Positions 51,217 to 63,491 of a DNA stretch of 64,000 nt are shown here, piece after piece; the stretch's first letter is position 1, and each line of letters opens with the position of its first letter. A program made the position numbers and the translations under genes. Source of the stretch: Synchiropus splendidus (taxonomy: Eukaryota > Chordata > Actinopteri > Syngnathiformes > Callionymidae); contig NC_071351.1 in assembly GCF_027744825.2 (NCBI RefSeq), positions 12,039,501 through 12,103,500 of the forward strand, read 5' to 3'. The notes under the pieces are model-generated. The model worked only from the letters and a program-made list of their open reading frames with translations, made no database searches and was not told the DNA's origin.

Positions 51217-54200
51217 TCATTTCATCTGAAGCAGCTTCATCTTGCTCCCTGGAGACACAAAGGCAGACGGGTCAGAACAGTGACCTTTTTCTTCATCGAG
51301 CCAAACCTCGCTCACCGAGTCCTTTGAGAAACCTGTTGACGCCACTCGGTCCTGGATCAGGACTGGTGTCCAAATGCTCCGCCACTCTGGCTTCAAAGAG
51401 ACCTGTCACCAGTGTAGAGAGACGCTGTGAGGAGTTTGGTGACTGAAGCACAAGAACCTTGAACTTGACATGAACGTCAAGGTCAGTCAGGTCACAACTC
51501 CAACAGCAGCAGGACAAAACAAAGCAGCTGACTTGAGCTGACCTGCAGAGAAGATAACCTCCGCTCGTACCTCTCCCTCCTGCTTTGCGCAGCTCCTTGT
51601 CCTGGATGAAGCCGGCGAACATCTGCGTGTCCATGAAGAGCTGCAGGAACTGGCGGACACCTCGGGACGGGTGAGACTTGCGGAAGCCGTCTCTGTGCAG
51701 CTCCCTGCTGCCGCTGCAGGACTCCACCATGTGAAGGGGGTAGTGGCCCACCAGCTCCACGAAAAAGCGCACAAAGGCCTCTGACACCAGGGCGCTCAGG
51801 TCCACCTGCTGGTCTGCAGACAACAGTGTGGGTATCAGGAGCTTGGCAGATGGGGAAAGCTGCTGCTCATCTGGTTCACATGGAGATGAGTCGGATGGTG
51901 ATGAGGAGAACACACCTGCTTCTCCCTCCTCTTGCCTGAGTATCTCCTGTCTCTGCTCCAGAATCTGCTGCAGCGCCGCCTGGGGTTTACTGGGCAGAAT
52001 GCAGTCTTCATCTCCCAGCTGTTGAACATTCACAAGTCACAAGACCAGACTGACATTTCTGAACTAAAAAAACCTTCAGCTAGTTTTCTTATGAAGAGTC
52101 TGCTTCAGGAGTCAAGGTAGAGAAGTCTCTGAACACTAGGGGGCAGTAGCTCCACTCACAGAGCCAGATAGTCAGATCTCACAGGACAGAAAGAAACCCT
52201 AACTCGGTGTTGTGTGAGTGAGTACCGGAACACTACTGCCCCCTGCTGCCAAAGTTAGATCATTTGAACTCTTTTCACATCCATGAAATGAATGAAGAGC
52301 ACAGTGTGGGTGGAGGTCTGTGCTCCGAGAGCTTTCAGAGTTTCTCTTGTGTCTTGGTGCTTTGTTTCCACCGTACAACAGTAAGAGGCGGTGGCAGAAT
52401 CAGTTTCACTCCAAACGTTTGACTTGGCTCAGCTCTGCGACCTTGTTGTGGAACCACTGTGTGTGTAAACAGCAGACGTGTGGGGACAGGTGCGCCTCCA
52501 CACCTGTAGTGAACACACCTGAATAACAAACTTGTCTGCACACAGATCCACCACCAGCACCTGAAACAACAGGACTCAGATCAGCCTCCTTCCACAGCAT
52601 GAGTCAGCAGAACAAACATCTGGATGTAGCCAGTCATTCCCACTCACCTCTTCTATGGGCAGCTCCAGCAGCTCAGGCAAGGAGGGCGCTAGCACCCCTA
52701 TGAGGAAGGGGGTGGGCGAGCAGCTGATGTCCAGCATGCTGGCAGGAAGTACCGGGATGAAGGTGTGCTGCCAGGTGAAGGGGTAGAGCAGCGCCAGCAC
52801 TGCATGGCTGCACCGGGACAAGACACTGCAACAGAGTAAACACGGCGCCTCACGTTGTGAAGACACAGCTGCGCTGGTGCTGGGGTTTACATGATATACC
52901 CGAGTGTGGAAGGTGGGGAGCCCTTGAATGGCAAGATCTACCTACCTGAGTTTGTCTGCGACAAAGACCACTCTGCGCTCCAGCAGCAGGGAGGCGAACA
53001 CTCGCAGCAGGTTGCCCACGCTGAGACACTGGAGCAGAGTGTCGAAGTCCACGTGCTCCAGTCTGGAGTCCACCGGCCGACACAGAGTCAGCACCTGACG
53101 GCATAAAGAGAGTGAGAGGAGGAGAGTGAGTGAGAGGGAGGAGGGCCAGAGGTAGAGAGTAATGGAGACAGGTGGAGTGAGAGAGAACGTGATAGAAAGA
53201 GACAGAGATAAAGAGATGGAGAGAAATGGAGCGGAGAGATAAATAGTCTGATTTATAGAGAAGAGGAAGAGGAAGTCACAGCTGAATAATGTTTCCTCAT
53301 AGTGTCACCTCATTCCCAGCTCCGGGGAGGAAGCTCTTCACTGTGACTGTTCGTCCTGGGGCGGGGAACGGAGCCTCCATCACGCAGCGCATGAAGGGGT
53401 GCACCAGCGCCGGGGAGATCTCCCTCCGCCTCTCCACCTCCTCCAAGATCTGAGCGGAAGAGTTTCATTCAACTGTGAAATGAACTGAGTGGAGAAGCCA
53501 CGTGGCTCACCTTTGCAAACAGGTTGAAGCAGCCGAGCTTGCTGACGATGCAGTGAACCTCCGGGAGTCTTTTTCCTTTTCCGCTCGGCTGTGACAAAAA
53601 AGGTCCAGGAGGAAACAACACATTAGAGAAATTCCATCAGAAATAAAGGTGTTAGCTTCAGCACCAATGACAGGAAATGACAGCGATGTGCCTGTTAAAG
53701 CCAACACATGGTCCACATTAAGATGAGACTCCAGATGACACATAACTACACACAAACACGAAGTGTGTTAGTGAGACTGGGAGGCCTACAGAAGGAGAAC
53801 ATGGTCACATTCTTGTTGCCGTGTGTCACCGAGTCAGATGCTGATTCACACGCAAACACTCACCAGGATCTTACGACAGTAACAGAACCAGCGGCTGCCG
53901 TCTTCTCCCGTCAGGACGAAGGAGAAAGTCTCGCTGCAATGAGACCACAACCTTGTCAGAGTCAGTCTTCATAATGTCAAGTTTGCAAACATCCAAGAGA
54001 AGTCTTCCAACATCTGGAGAAGTCACGGAGCGAGACGCTCATGATCACCGCCAAAGAACAGCTGAAGTCATAAAAATGAATCTGAAATTTCAGACTGTTT
54101 GAACGACTGTCGAGTCTCTTCTGACCTTGGCATGTGACCTGAGGGCTTCCAGTCCTGTGAGTCCGGGAAGCAGAATTTAGGAATGACCTTGAGCTGATCC

Positions 54201-57200
54201 TCTGCCTCCCTGGACAGCCGGGATGACTTCTCGAACTGGAGCGGGGAAACAATGGAACGTTTGTGGTGGCAACAGGAGGTAAACAGACGCGGCCAATAAG
54301 CGAACCATTTTCGGGAACTGCTGAGTAATTTCGGGGGAGTAGGTGTTCCCCTGCGAGCCCTTCCGGAGCGACACCACCACAAAGATCTGGAAGAGCTGCT
54401 GCTTCTGCTGCTGCAGCTGGATCAGGTCTCTCTCCAGGGTCCGGTATCCGGGTCGGCGCTTCAGTGTGGACTGGACGTAAACGGACCTGGACCCTGCAAC
54501 AAAGGCGTTAGCTCTCACTGGGACTTTAAAGACAGGGTGGAACAATGAAGGTGGAAGTGTGAGTGCATTGGGGAGCACCTCTGCTGCTGTCCTCAGGGTC
54601 GCTCTCCATGCCACTGGTCTCTTCTGAAGAACAAGAGGAATCACAGCGTCGGCTCATGCAGCTCAGCAGAAGCAGGGTGTTGCCCTGAGCGACTCCACGT
54701 CAAGTGTTGATGTGTTTGACATTTGAGCGTGTTTACCTCGCACTGCGGCTCCCTGGTTCTTCACCCGCTTCCTCCCTCGCTTGTCGTCAAAGATGGTTTC
54801 AATCTTGCTGACGTACTGAAGACACACAAGTCAAGTCAGTCGAGGCACTGGAAATCACACTCGTGAAGTCCCTGACTAAAGTAGGATGGTGACTCCCAAA
54901 CACCTCTGCCCCGACTTCCCCAACTACCATCTCAACAGGAACACGATGGCAAATAAAGACGCTCTCTGAGGAGGACCTGCAGCAGAACAAGCCTCTGGAA
55001 TTCCTCACCACAACACAACCCCTCACTCAAGGTCAGTCAAGTTCACCACTTCAGCATTGTTACCTGGTGGCCAAACACCTTCCAAGTCCTCTCCCTGCCC
55101 GCTGCCATGGGAATTTAAACTCATCCACCGTGTCTTGAGTCGGAGCGAGTCCTTGCTTCTACCTACTTGTGACAGTGTTGTCTGTCCTGCTCAGTCGCCG
55201 CCTCCATTCCTTTCACTCTTGCATAACTCAAGATCAAACAGCTCACTGTCGTCCTACCGGTTGAGGACGGAGAAGTTATTTACCTGTGGAGTCCTCTGAA
55301 GCTTCTGAGCGCTGGAGCGTCGCGCAGCAGGTTTGGGTGGCTCAGCCATGGTCGAGGATTTGGACGGCTGAGAGGTCGGGCTGCTTTTCCAGCCACCTAC
55401 CTTGGTGTACCCCAGTAAAGTCTGGGGTTTCGGAGGCAGCTGAAAGATAACTGTGCTTTAACATATGAAAACAATGAGCGAGAAGTGAGTGGAAGGTCGG
55501 TGGTACCTTCGGAAGGTTGGGCCTTGAAATGGGGAGACACATCGGGGAGAACTTGACGTCCTCATAAGGGCTCTCTATGTTCACATCACCTTCCAGGGGG
55601 AAGAATTACCAATCATTCTTTGAGCCACCACACATGACTTAGCTATCAACGGCTTCAACATATTGCTTCCTGTTTCCTTGAATCAGAGCATCAGTCACGG
55701 CACGGACTCTCTTCATTTCACTCTGCGGGGAGGTGTGACTAACAGCCATAAAAGGAACCATGTGCGTCCAGACCAACAAAACCCTGGTCTTCAGTTGGTT
55801 GAATATGACTCACAAATTGTGCAATCGAATACTGAATTTTGGCTTCCAAGGACGTCTGTCCCGTGAAACAGGAACATGAGATCAAAGTGGAACCATCAGC
55901 ACGTCACTTCCATCCTGAACTTACTGACTCCATGCAGTCGATGCTCACTGTTACTGCTGTTTTTTTTCCACAGACAGCCAGTTCGGCTCAATAGCAGATC
56001 GGGATCACAAACTAACCTACACTGGGCCAGAGTTTCTTCAGCCCAACAGACTTCAGTGATCATTGTTGTCCAACCCTTCACTTGGTCTTCATTGCTTCCC
56101 GAGCTTGGTCTGGATCACAGCAGCTTAAGAGACACCAGAACCGTCCGACCCACTTACATATAATGTCCTCGTAAATGTTGTCGTCAGAGTAGGCGTGGTA
56201 CAGATCAGAATTCCTGGACTCGCCGGGCACCGCGTCGGACCGCACCGCCAGTCGGACTGCGTCCTCGTACTCAAAGGACTTCCTGAAGCCCACAGGGAGA
56301 GCAAGTCAGTGAGCTGCAGGGGGCTACGGCCTGACTCTCCTTCACAAGCTGGCAGGGTCATGACTGAACTGAAGCTGACTTGAGTGTTAAAAACAGATCA
56401 TCATAAGAACAGATCACACGTTTCACCTCGGATCCAAAACAAGCGCTAACTTGTGTCATTGTTCAGTTTGGAGCGTGTGAAAGTGCGTTTGCATGCAGGA
56501 AGATAATGAAACTGGAGCTCGGGCAGCCGAGGATCTGGGTCACTAGACCAGAGAACAGTGGAGAACAATACAGGCTGAAGTGGCGTGATGTCACACTTGG
56601 AGTTCTGCCAGCAACAGAACTACACTTGAAATCCACTTTTGGAAGAATTCAGAGGCGAAAGAAGACAGCATGATGGGAGGGAAGTCTGTCTGCTGGAGTT
56701 CATACTGCCAGACAAAAAAAAGCTAGAGCAGAGGACAGACAGTCTTGTTGGCTAACTTCTTCTCACCTTTGTCAACCTCAGCACATCTCCACCTCACCAC
56801 TACACTCAAACAGGGCCCGAAACCTGAACGTTCTACAGCTCAAATCTGAGGTTTTAGGGGCCTTAAATGCACAGTACCATTTCAAAAGTCAATTTAAACA
56901 TGACTTTTCGTGCACCAGAAATGAATGTTGACATTGTGACCCACCATACTAGCATTGCTCAACAGGCTGTAAATCAAACCAGCAGTGATAACATGTCGTG
57001 AACTTAGACTTCTACAATTTAAAGAGAGTGACTCTCTTCTTCCCAGGTAAAGTAGTGCAGGTTAGAGACTGTTTAATAAACATATAGATCAATTCAGTTC
57101 GCAACTTTTTGTGTCTTGTCAAGTGAGAACTCACCTGTTCTTTTTATGTCTAGATATATTAGTGGTTCTCCCATCAGGGCAGGGCGGAGGGGGGAAATTC

Positions 57201-57973
57201 GGAAGTTGGACTCGTCTCCTGCTCCTGGTATTGGAGCGATGGTTCTGAGCTCTGTTGTCCCACTGTGCTGTGTGTCCCCTTCCTCGATACTGGAACGTCC
57301 TCTGAGGTTTAGGAGGCGGCAGAGGTTCACCTGCCCCCCTCCCTTTCTCCCACAGCAACCGGTCGCCCTCCAGTTTCCGCCAGAAGCCCCTGGAGGTGTA
57401 GAAATTCCCTGCAGGCATGTTTTCGTCTTCATCTTCAGCTGACTGAGGTAGAACTTTGGATATGACCTCCACATCGAGAATGCGGTCCAGTTTTGAGTCA
57501 CAGTCGATGTTAAAGTTGTGCTGGCTTGTGTTGTTGTTGGCCTCAGGCTGTTGTCGTGATGACAGTGGTTTACTTCCTGGGCTCTTGGTACAAACTTTGG
57601 CGGGACATTTTAGAAGAGGCTCTGACGCTCGCACTTCTCCACTTCCCTTGTATGCGGGAGATTCCCGAAAATCCAAAGCTAAACTTTTAGCCTTGGAGAG
57701 AGCCACTTTTCCATGAGACTCCTTGTTTCCCAGAAGATCTCCAGACAAAGATCGGGATATGTTGTGAGGGCTGGGTTTCGTGCTACCATCTGGGCTGCTC
57801 CCCTGCTGGCTGCGACCTTCCCACTGGGAGATCTTCTGCCTGATGTTAATGCCCTGCTCCGGAGGAGGTGGTCTTCCCGACGGGCGCCCTTGCCACGCCA
57901 CGCTGGACCCCTTCGGCATCCGCTCCACCTCGCCACCCCCTCGCCTGCTCTGCTCCAAGCTGAGAGCCAGCAT
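51217..57973 (-). CDS. dennd2c: DENN domain-containing protein 2C (complete CDS, 18 coding exons)
   Basis: This gene encodes a DENN-domain protein of the DENND2 group, which act as guanine-nucleotide exchange factors for Rab GTPases in membrane traffic. Coding exons in transcript order: 57973-57135, 56282-56158, 55589-55507, 55439-55284, 54815-54737, 54623-54579, 54493-54306, 54235-54126, 53933-53864, 53588-53511, 53449-53309, 53094-52946, 52825-52648, 52560-52519, 52018-51916, 51813-51571, 51402-51316, 51248-51217. All introns are GT-AG and phases agree, giving 915 residues (human about 928). The disordered N-terminal half carries QKISQWEGR, PAGNFYTS and DDNIYEDI, which match DENND2C as I recall it. 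uDENN starts near residue 455, cDENN spans about 590-750 and dDENN about 750-880 (SEAFVRFFVELVGHY). The chosen ATG is the first in frame after upstream in-frame stops. DENND2A is less likely because ampd1 is adjacent. Confidence 0.96.
53104..53275. repeat. purine-rich tract in a dennd2c intron
   Basis: About 170 bp of the plus strand is almost all A and G (agagtgagaggagga-type). On the transcribed minus strand it is a long polypyrimidine run that feeds into the acceptor of the exon 53094-52946. Confidence 0.7.
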
Positions 57974-58127
57974 GCTGATAGGGGGCGAGCGCTCCTCACT
58001 CCTTCATCAGAGTTTTAAAAGAAAAACGGAAGCTCTTCTTGACTCATGAATCCACACACGCTCATAAATATCACTTCTTCTTGCGTGGAATTATCACCAG
58101 GGGCTGGGAACACTTCATTTCCTCAAC
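57974..58127 (-). other. dennd2c: dennd2c 5' UTR part of first coding exon, with three short uORFs
   Basis: An acceptor (polypyrimidine tract then CAG at 58128-58130 on the minus strand) opens this exon. Between it and the chosen start lie three upstream ATGs with short frames: 58118-58071 (15 codons), 58047-58015 (10 codons) and 58007-57996 (3 codons). Stops in the main frame sit just before the chosen start. Short uORFs often lower translation of the main frame; that role here is inference. Confidence 0.6.
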
Positions 58128-61100
58128 CTGAAAAAAGAGACAACAATTAGACATCCATCAAGAGAAGCCTGAGGGTCAAGGCTCAGACCTGGGACGGAAG
58201 AGAGCAACAGGAAACCAGCCCATCAAGGTTGGTGCTCCAAAAACACATCCAGTGGCTCGCATATTTAACCCACTTCTCCATCCCCCGCGGATAAAAATAC
58301 TGCTTACCAAGTGAGTGTGCAAAGATTAATGTGGATAAGAAAAAACAATTCAGAGACAAGGAACACAAAAGTGATGAGGCATGCAACATGTCAGATAATC
58401 CCAAATGCTGTTTGTTCAGTCCACATCCTTTTCTAGAAAGAACTTGAGACTGGGGAGCAGTGTGACAACGTTCAAAAAAAGTGCACCTAGAAACCAACAT
58501 TCGCAAATAAAGACCATCATTTTTCCCTGACCAGCTGGCAAACTTACAGGCGGGAAGTGCGCACAATAAATTGTCATTGCATACGTTCAAAAATGCTGTA
58601 TGCATGAGACAGTACTGTACATTGGCTGAACTGCTGGCATGGACTCAATGAATCCTGATCTGAAGATAGGTTCAAAAATATGATGCTCTGGTGGGTCGAA
58701 CTCAGTTGCAAGAAGAGAGAGAACTAGAAATTGTTACACTCAAACATGCTGCACACACCTTAACAGTCTCTCTGCGACTGACTAGTGAGGAATAGAGCGC
58801 TGACATTGTGATGTCAGCGGAGTCAAAACCCCAGCATCAGGAGCCCTTCACTGCCAAAGCACTGGGGAGAACCCATCGCTTTTGATTCAAACCAGACAGC
58901 GATCCAATGAAACAAATGAGTCAGTGCTGCCTATCTCAAAGTGCAGACACGCAGGACTCACACACGGCAACCATTGCTGCTACAGGTGCACACGGTTCCT
59001 CTTTTCTTAAAAATAAGCTCACAAATGGCTTTATGGGCAAGCATCAGATGGTATTTTACATCTTGTGACTTCAGTACCAGCAGCTGTGACTGCAATGTTC
59101 TCTCAAGACCAGAAGGATTTCTCTCTTGTTTGCATTTTATTTCAATATTTTTGAGCAAAACTGAACATAAATAGCATGTGAACCCATCTGTTTAACAATT
59201 GGATATGTGATGCTGCTGGAATGAAAGGCTTTTGACTTTGACTTCAGGACGAGATGCATGTGAAATACAAAACTAAACACTTGCTCTAATAAACTCAGTA
59301 ACTACTGAAGTCATTGAGATGACGAAAGTCATGTTGAAAAACATTTAAAAACTGAGCCGAAGTCCCAGATTCTCCACCTCTGACCTGAATGGGATCTAGA
59401 GCATCTCCATATTCTGAGGTCAGAAATACATTGAGTTGGCACACGTACTCTGGTGACGGTAAGACATCTTAATTCCTAACAGTTGAGCAACGCCACAATA
59501 TTCCCACAGTCCGCGTGTGCTGCAGTGTGACTGTCTGTGACCCCAGCACACCTCCACAGATCAGGTAGACTGACAAATGAAACAGCTGTGGTGAACCCGA
59601 CAACACCCAGCTCCATTCGTCATCTTCTCCTGCTGAATCATGACTGACTATGATCAGAGCTGACTCCGATCCAGGCCCGCTGGAGCCGACCCATATGGAC
59701 ACGCCGAGGCTGGAAGAAGGGACGACATTGTAAAATACCGCGGCGGAGCTCATGATCATAATAATTATATGAGCTGCATTCCATCAGAGCTTTATGAGCG
59801 ACGGGGGTGAGGGGGGGTTCTTAACAAGAGACAGTTGGTCAGCCAGCGCTGAGAGTGACTCCTTTGTTCGGCCTGACCTCATTTGAACGCAGGCTCATCT
59901 CTGCTCCATCATACCCAGACCTTAGCATGACAATGCAACTGGCCCACAGTTATTTTACTGTGCGGTGTGTTAGACAGGAAGACGTGAGCTGTGTTTCCTG
60001 AGAGGCAGGAACACGGCTCAGCAGAATGTCCATAATTATGGTGCTGAAATGTTTTTTTTCAGTCACCGATCATTTCAGTCGCCCTTATATTTGGACTTGA
60101 GCGACTGACACGTGTGAAATAAGAGGCACTCAGGGCTCTTGGCAGAGGAAACAAGCCGTATCTCATCGAGCTGCGACACAATGAAGACGTTCCAGGCGCC
60201 GCAGAAGAGAACAGCTGAGATAAGTCTCTCCTCACATTTAGGAAAACACACTGAATAAAAAGACAATATGAACCTCGGCCTGTTTCAGATCCTCTACAAG
60301 ATTAGGAGTGAAGAAAGGCACATGGAAGTAAACTTGAGGGACACTGCCCATCCTGCTTCACACACGCTGCTCTGCAGTGAGGAGAAAATCCAAGAGACTT
60401 TGGTGCAGCATCACATTTGTACATTCTAATACAGGAAATTGAGCTCGTGCAAATTCTGCACTGAGGGAACTGTAATATGGAAATGATAAAAAGAAGAAGA
60501 AAGCCAAAGCCAAAGAATATGGAATAAAAAAAGTCAGTGTGTCTCAGATGTGGGCGTGACGCACCATGAGTCACGTTTATGGAGCCGTCAACGGCAAACG
60601 TAAAGCTCTTATTGGAGAAACCGTCTGAGTCACCACGAAGAAAACAGAGCAGCTCAAGGAACCCGTCATTGACACGCACCTAAATTCTAACTAATTGCAC
60701 CTTCAGAACAAACTCGGAGCTTCACTCCCAGTGGTCTGCAAGACAAGACACGTCAGAGGGAGGTGAAGTGTTGTGCGACTGTGGTTCATCATCAGCGGCG
60801 AGAGCTGTAATAAAGGAGGAAAATGTGGGTTTGGTAAACGGCAGCATTAGAGGGCGAAGTAAGATTAAGAGTCTAAAGTGGCTGATCCGTCTGCAGTCAC
60901 TTACACAGCTGCCAACATAAATCACGATTGAGCAAGAGAGCGATGTCACTGACAGAGACTGGCCTCTGAAATACAAAAGTTCAATCCCTTCAGCTGTTTC
61001 AGAGCTAACAGAGGACAAATAAACGGCTGTGTTGGAGCTTGTCTTGTGCCTCCACTTGATCTCAAGACTTGAAGATCTATAGTCAGTAGTTTGCCTCAAT

Positions 61101-62435
61101 AGAGAGAAAAATAAAAAAGAGTCCGACTCAGCAGAAAATCCTGACCAACTTCTACTTTCTTGAAACACCAAGCGCTTGCGTCAACTTCACATCAATTGTT
61201 TTGTACCTGCTGAAGAGTGGAGCAACTTCCTCGGAAGGTCACATTTCCCATGTAATGGCTGGAATTCCTTCCAATTCTGCAAAAGCTTTTTTGCCTCAGG
61301 AAGCCATTCAGCTGTCACTTTATGAAGACAGATCACAGGAATATTTTTCTCTTGGCTAATCCATTAAAAACATATATTTCAGGACGTATATTCCATGTTT
61401 GTCATTACATTGTAAAGAGCCATTGGAACAAATATTAATATAACGTGACAGAATGTACATGTCTGTGTTTTGCCATGTATCCTTTTCCATTTGAAAGAGG
61501 TTGGTGCAAGTGAGAATGTGGCCATTTTATTCGACTAAAAGAGGCCAACAATGATAAGAAAAGTACAGACAGTCGAGCGCTTCCGCCGCCACCAGCAACA
61601 TCAACAACAATAGTAGGTGCTGCAGTGTCGTCAGGGAGTTTCCAACTTGACTTTCACCAACCACGACAACTATCTTTCACCATGTTATTTCCTAATCAGA
61701 CTGGTGATGTTATCGACCAGTTGCAACCTGAAGTGCTCTCATATCACATGGGGTGGGACTACGCCAAGTCACTAGCCATGTTTGAGGTGTTGAATCGTAG
61801 ACTGGCATTGTACTCAACACCAACCTCACAATGTAAATCAAGTCATAAAAATACAGGTGGCTTCACATGAATGCAAACAAGCAAGTACAACCATTGCCAC
61901 TTAACTCCAAAAACGTGGCTGTTAGTTCTCACACATTGCCACAATAGGCACTGTTTTTCTATCAATCTGTAAGCAAAAAGTTGAATAACAGTTACAGTGT
62001 CAGACATGCAGAGTCAGATATCACGTAGATATTCAAAGGTTGAAAGAAACATCATAAATACCACTGTGACAATGCGGTACATTTTACAATTATTGGAGCA
62101 AAAATGCCCTGATAAGTAAAACAAAAACCTAAATTCTTTCTCAGTGGAAAAGTGCAGCAGCATAAACGATGCAACGTTTCCAAATAAATTCCAGATTCAA
62201 GTGGAAATGTAAAGAACGGCGACTAAAATAACGGCTGTTAAACAAGCAAAAGCCTTGAATAACTCGCACGTTTATGCAGTTTCGAGTGCAGAAAGCAGAT
62301 AAAATAGCGGGGGAAAGAGTCTCACCTTCTGTCACAGTCGTCAACAGTTGATGGTGGACTGCAATAAAAGCCACTGAACTCCATTTGAGCAGCGGAAACA
62401 GTTGACGGTGACCAGTACAACAGAAGATGACTTAC
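58128..62435 (-). other. dennd2c: probable long 5' UTR intron of dennd2c
   Basis: This lies between the first coding exon and the candidate exon 1. Minus-strand frames at 58183-58605, 60302-60679 and 60722-61171 have no known motif, and I see no other gene. Confidence 0.4.
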
Positions 62436-62745
62436 CTATTAAAGATAACCGCGGACGCTTTTCGTGCTTGGAAATGACTGAAACTCGAATCCAGCGCCTC
62501 CGTTGTTTGGTCGGCAGATGTCAATGGAGTTGTGGAAGCACAGGAATGCAACCCACCGTGTGGCGACGCTAAGGTTTCGGCAAAGTCCTGGGAAGGTGCA
62601 TTGATAACTTTCCACACACAAAGAACGCGGTGCAAGACGAACGACTCAGTCCTCGCCCAGCGTCTGCGGTTACCGGAGTCATGCTCGACAGCTTCCCTCA
62701 TTCACATCCTAGTGGCACTTCCAAAATAAAAGCATTAAACGCGAC
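62436..62745 (-). other. dennd2c: candidate dennd2c 5' noncoding exon 1
   Basis: A strong donor (AATAG followed by gtaagtcatc) lies at 62436/62435 on the minus strand, at the edge of a CpG-rich block and about 110 bp below a CRE. The acceptor at 58127 of the first coding exon needs an upstream noncoding exon, and this is the best candidate I see in the 5 kb before ampd1. The 5' limit is a guess. RNA data would settle it. Confidence 0.4.
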
Positions 62746-62852
62746 GTCCGCTTAATTGTTTTACTCGAAGACTTCCGCTTTGTTTCGTTTTCGCACTCAT
62801 CCACTGCAGCTTGACAGCGGCCAACTTTTGCTTGAACTCTTGAAATCAGAGA

Positions 62853-62860
62853 TGACGTCA
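62853..62860. promoter_or_regulatory. CRE palindrome in the ampd1-dennd2c gap
   Basis: A perfect TGACGTCA, within the longer palindrome GATGACGTCATC at 62851-62862, lies upstream of the candidate dennd2c exon 1. An ETS-like GCGGAAGT on the minus strand is at about 62773-62780. The surrounding 62,430-62,950 is richer in CpG than the flanks. CREB/ATF binding and promoter use for dennd2c are inferred. Confidence 0.5.
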
Positions 62861-63352
62861 TCAAATTAACGAGGGACCGCAGTGGGCCGTGTTGTGTTTA
62901 CGTGCCGTAGGAAATATGGACTGGCGTGTCATTGCTTCGTGATGAATAAGACATTTAACAGAATTTATAGCTCATAAATTCGTGTCAATCATATTGTGTA
63001 ATATCGATAACGCATTGATATGTTTTCATTCCTTATTGTTTACTAGTAGAAGCGCGTATCAATGCAGGATTAAACCAAGTAAAACCAGTTGTGGCGTGGC
63101 TGTTGTAGCTGCAGTTCATTGAAGAAAAGAGTTGAGTCACTGTGGGAAAAGGTGTTGACAACTGATGCTCTCTTCAGTTCCTCTGGAGTAGGATTTAATA
63201 TGGCTAACTCTATTGTCCTGTGCATCCCTTCAACAGCTGGTTTTGCGAGTGTTTCAACAGCCTACTCTCGCTACGTAATTCCTGTTCTCTCAGTGAGAAA
63301 CAACATGTCAGGACTTGGACTGGATTTGCAACAGTGAGAGCAACTGTTTCAC

Positions 63353-63358
63353 TTTATT
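63353..63358 (-). terminator. ampd1: ampd1 poly(A) signal
   Basis: AATAAA on the minus strand (TTTATT on the plus strand), 134 nt after the ampd1 stop codon. It is the first canonical signal downstream, so the ampd1 3' UTR is probably short. Confidence 0.6.
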
Positions 63359-63491
63359 GACGTTCTGTGACATAAGGTTTCTCAAAGTTGGTTTCAGACT
63401 GTGAACCATGGTGACAGCGGTACGATAAATGGCTGCGGCTTCACGTGACTGTGAAAAAATGAGCAGATATTTAAGGTTTGCTGTTGCAGCC

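Larger units (their letters stand above)
49163..51595 (-). repeat. inverted segmental duplication, arm B (parental side)
   Basis: Arm B includes the intact 3' end of dennd2c and about 2 kb downstream of it. Because arm B keeps the complete dennd2c end, it is likely the source and arm A the derived copy. The stretch 49241-49500 of arm B has no counterpart in arm A. No recognised gene lies in 49241-51216 apart from the short ORF at 50037-50312. Confidence 0.8.

Noticed and set aside
57713..58018. plus-strand frames opposite the first dennd2c coding exon
   Set aside because: They are shadows of the GC-rich dennd2c exon on the opposite strand.
60722..61171. 149-codon minus-strand frame within the inferred dennd2c 5' intron
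   Set aside because: No domain, and composition like the surrounding noncoding DNA.
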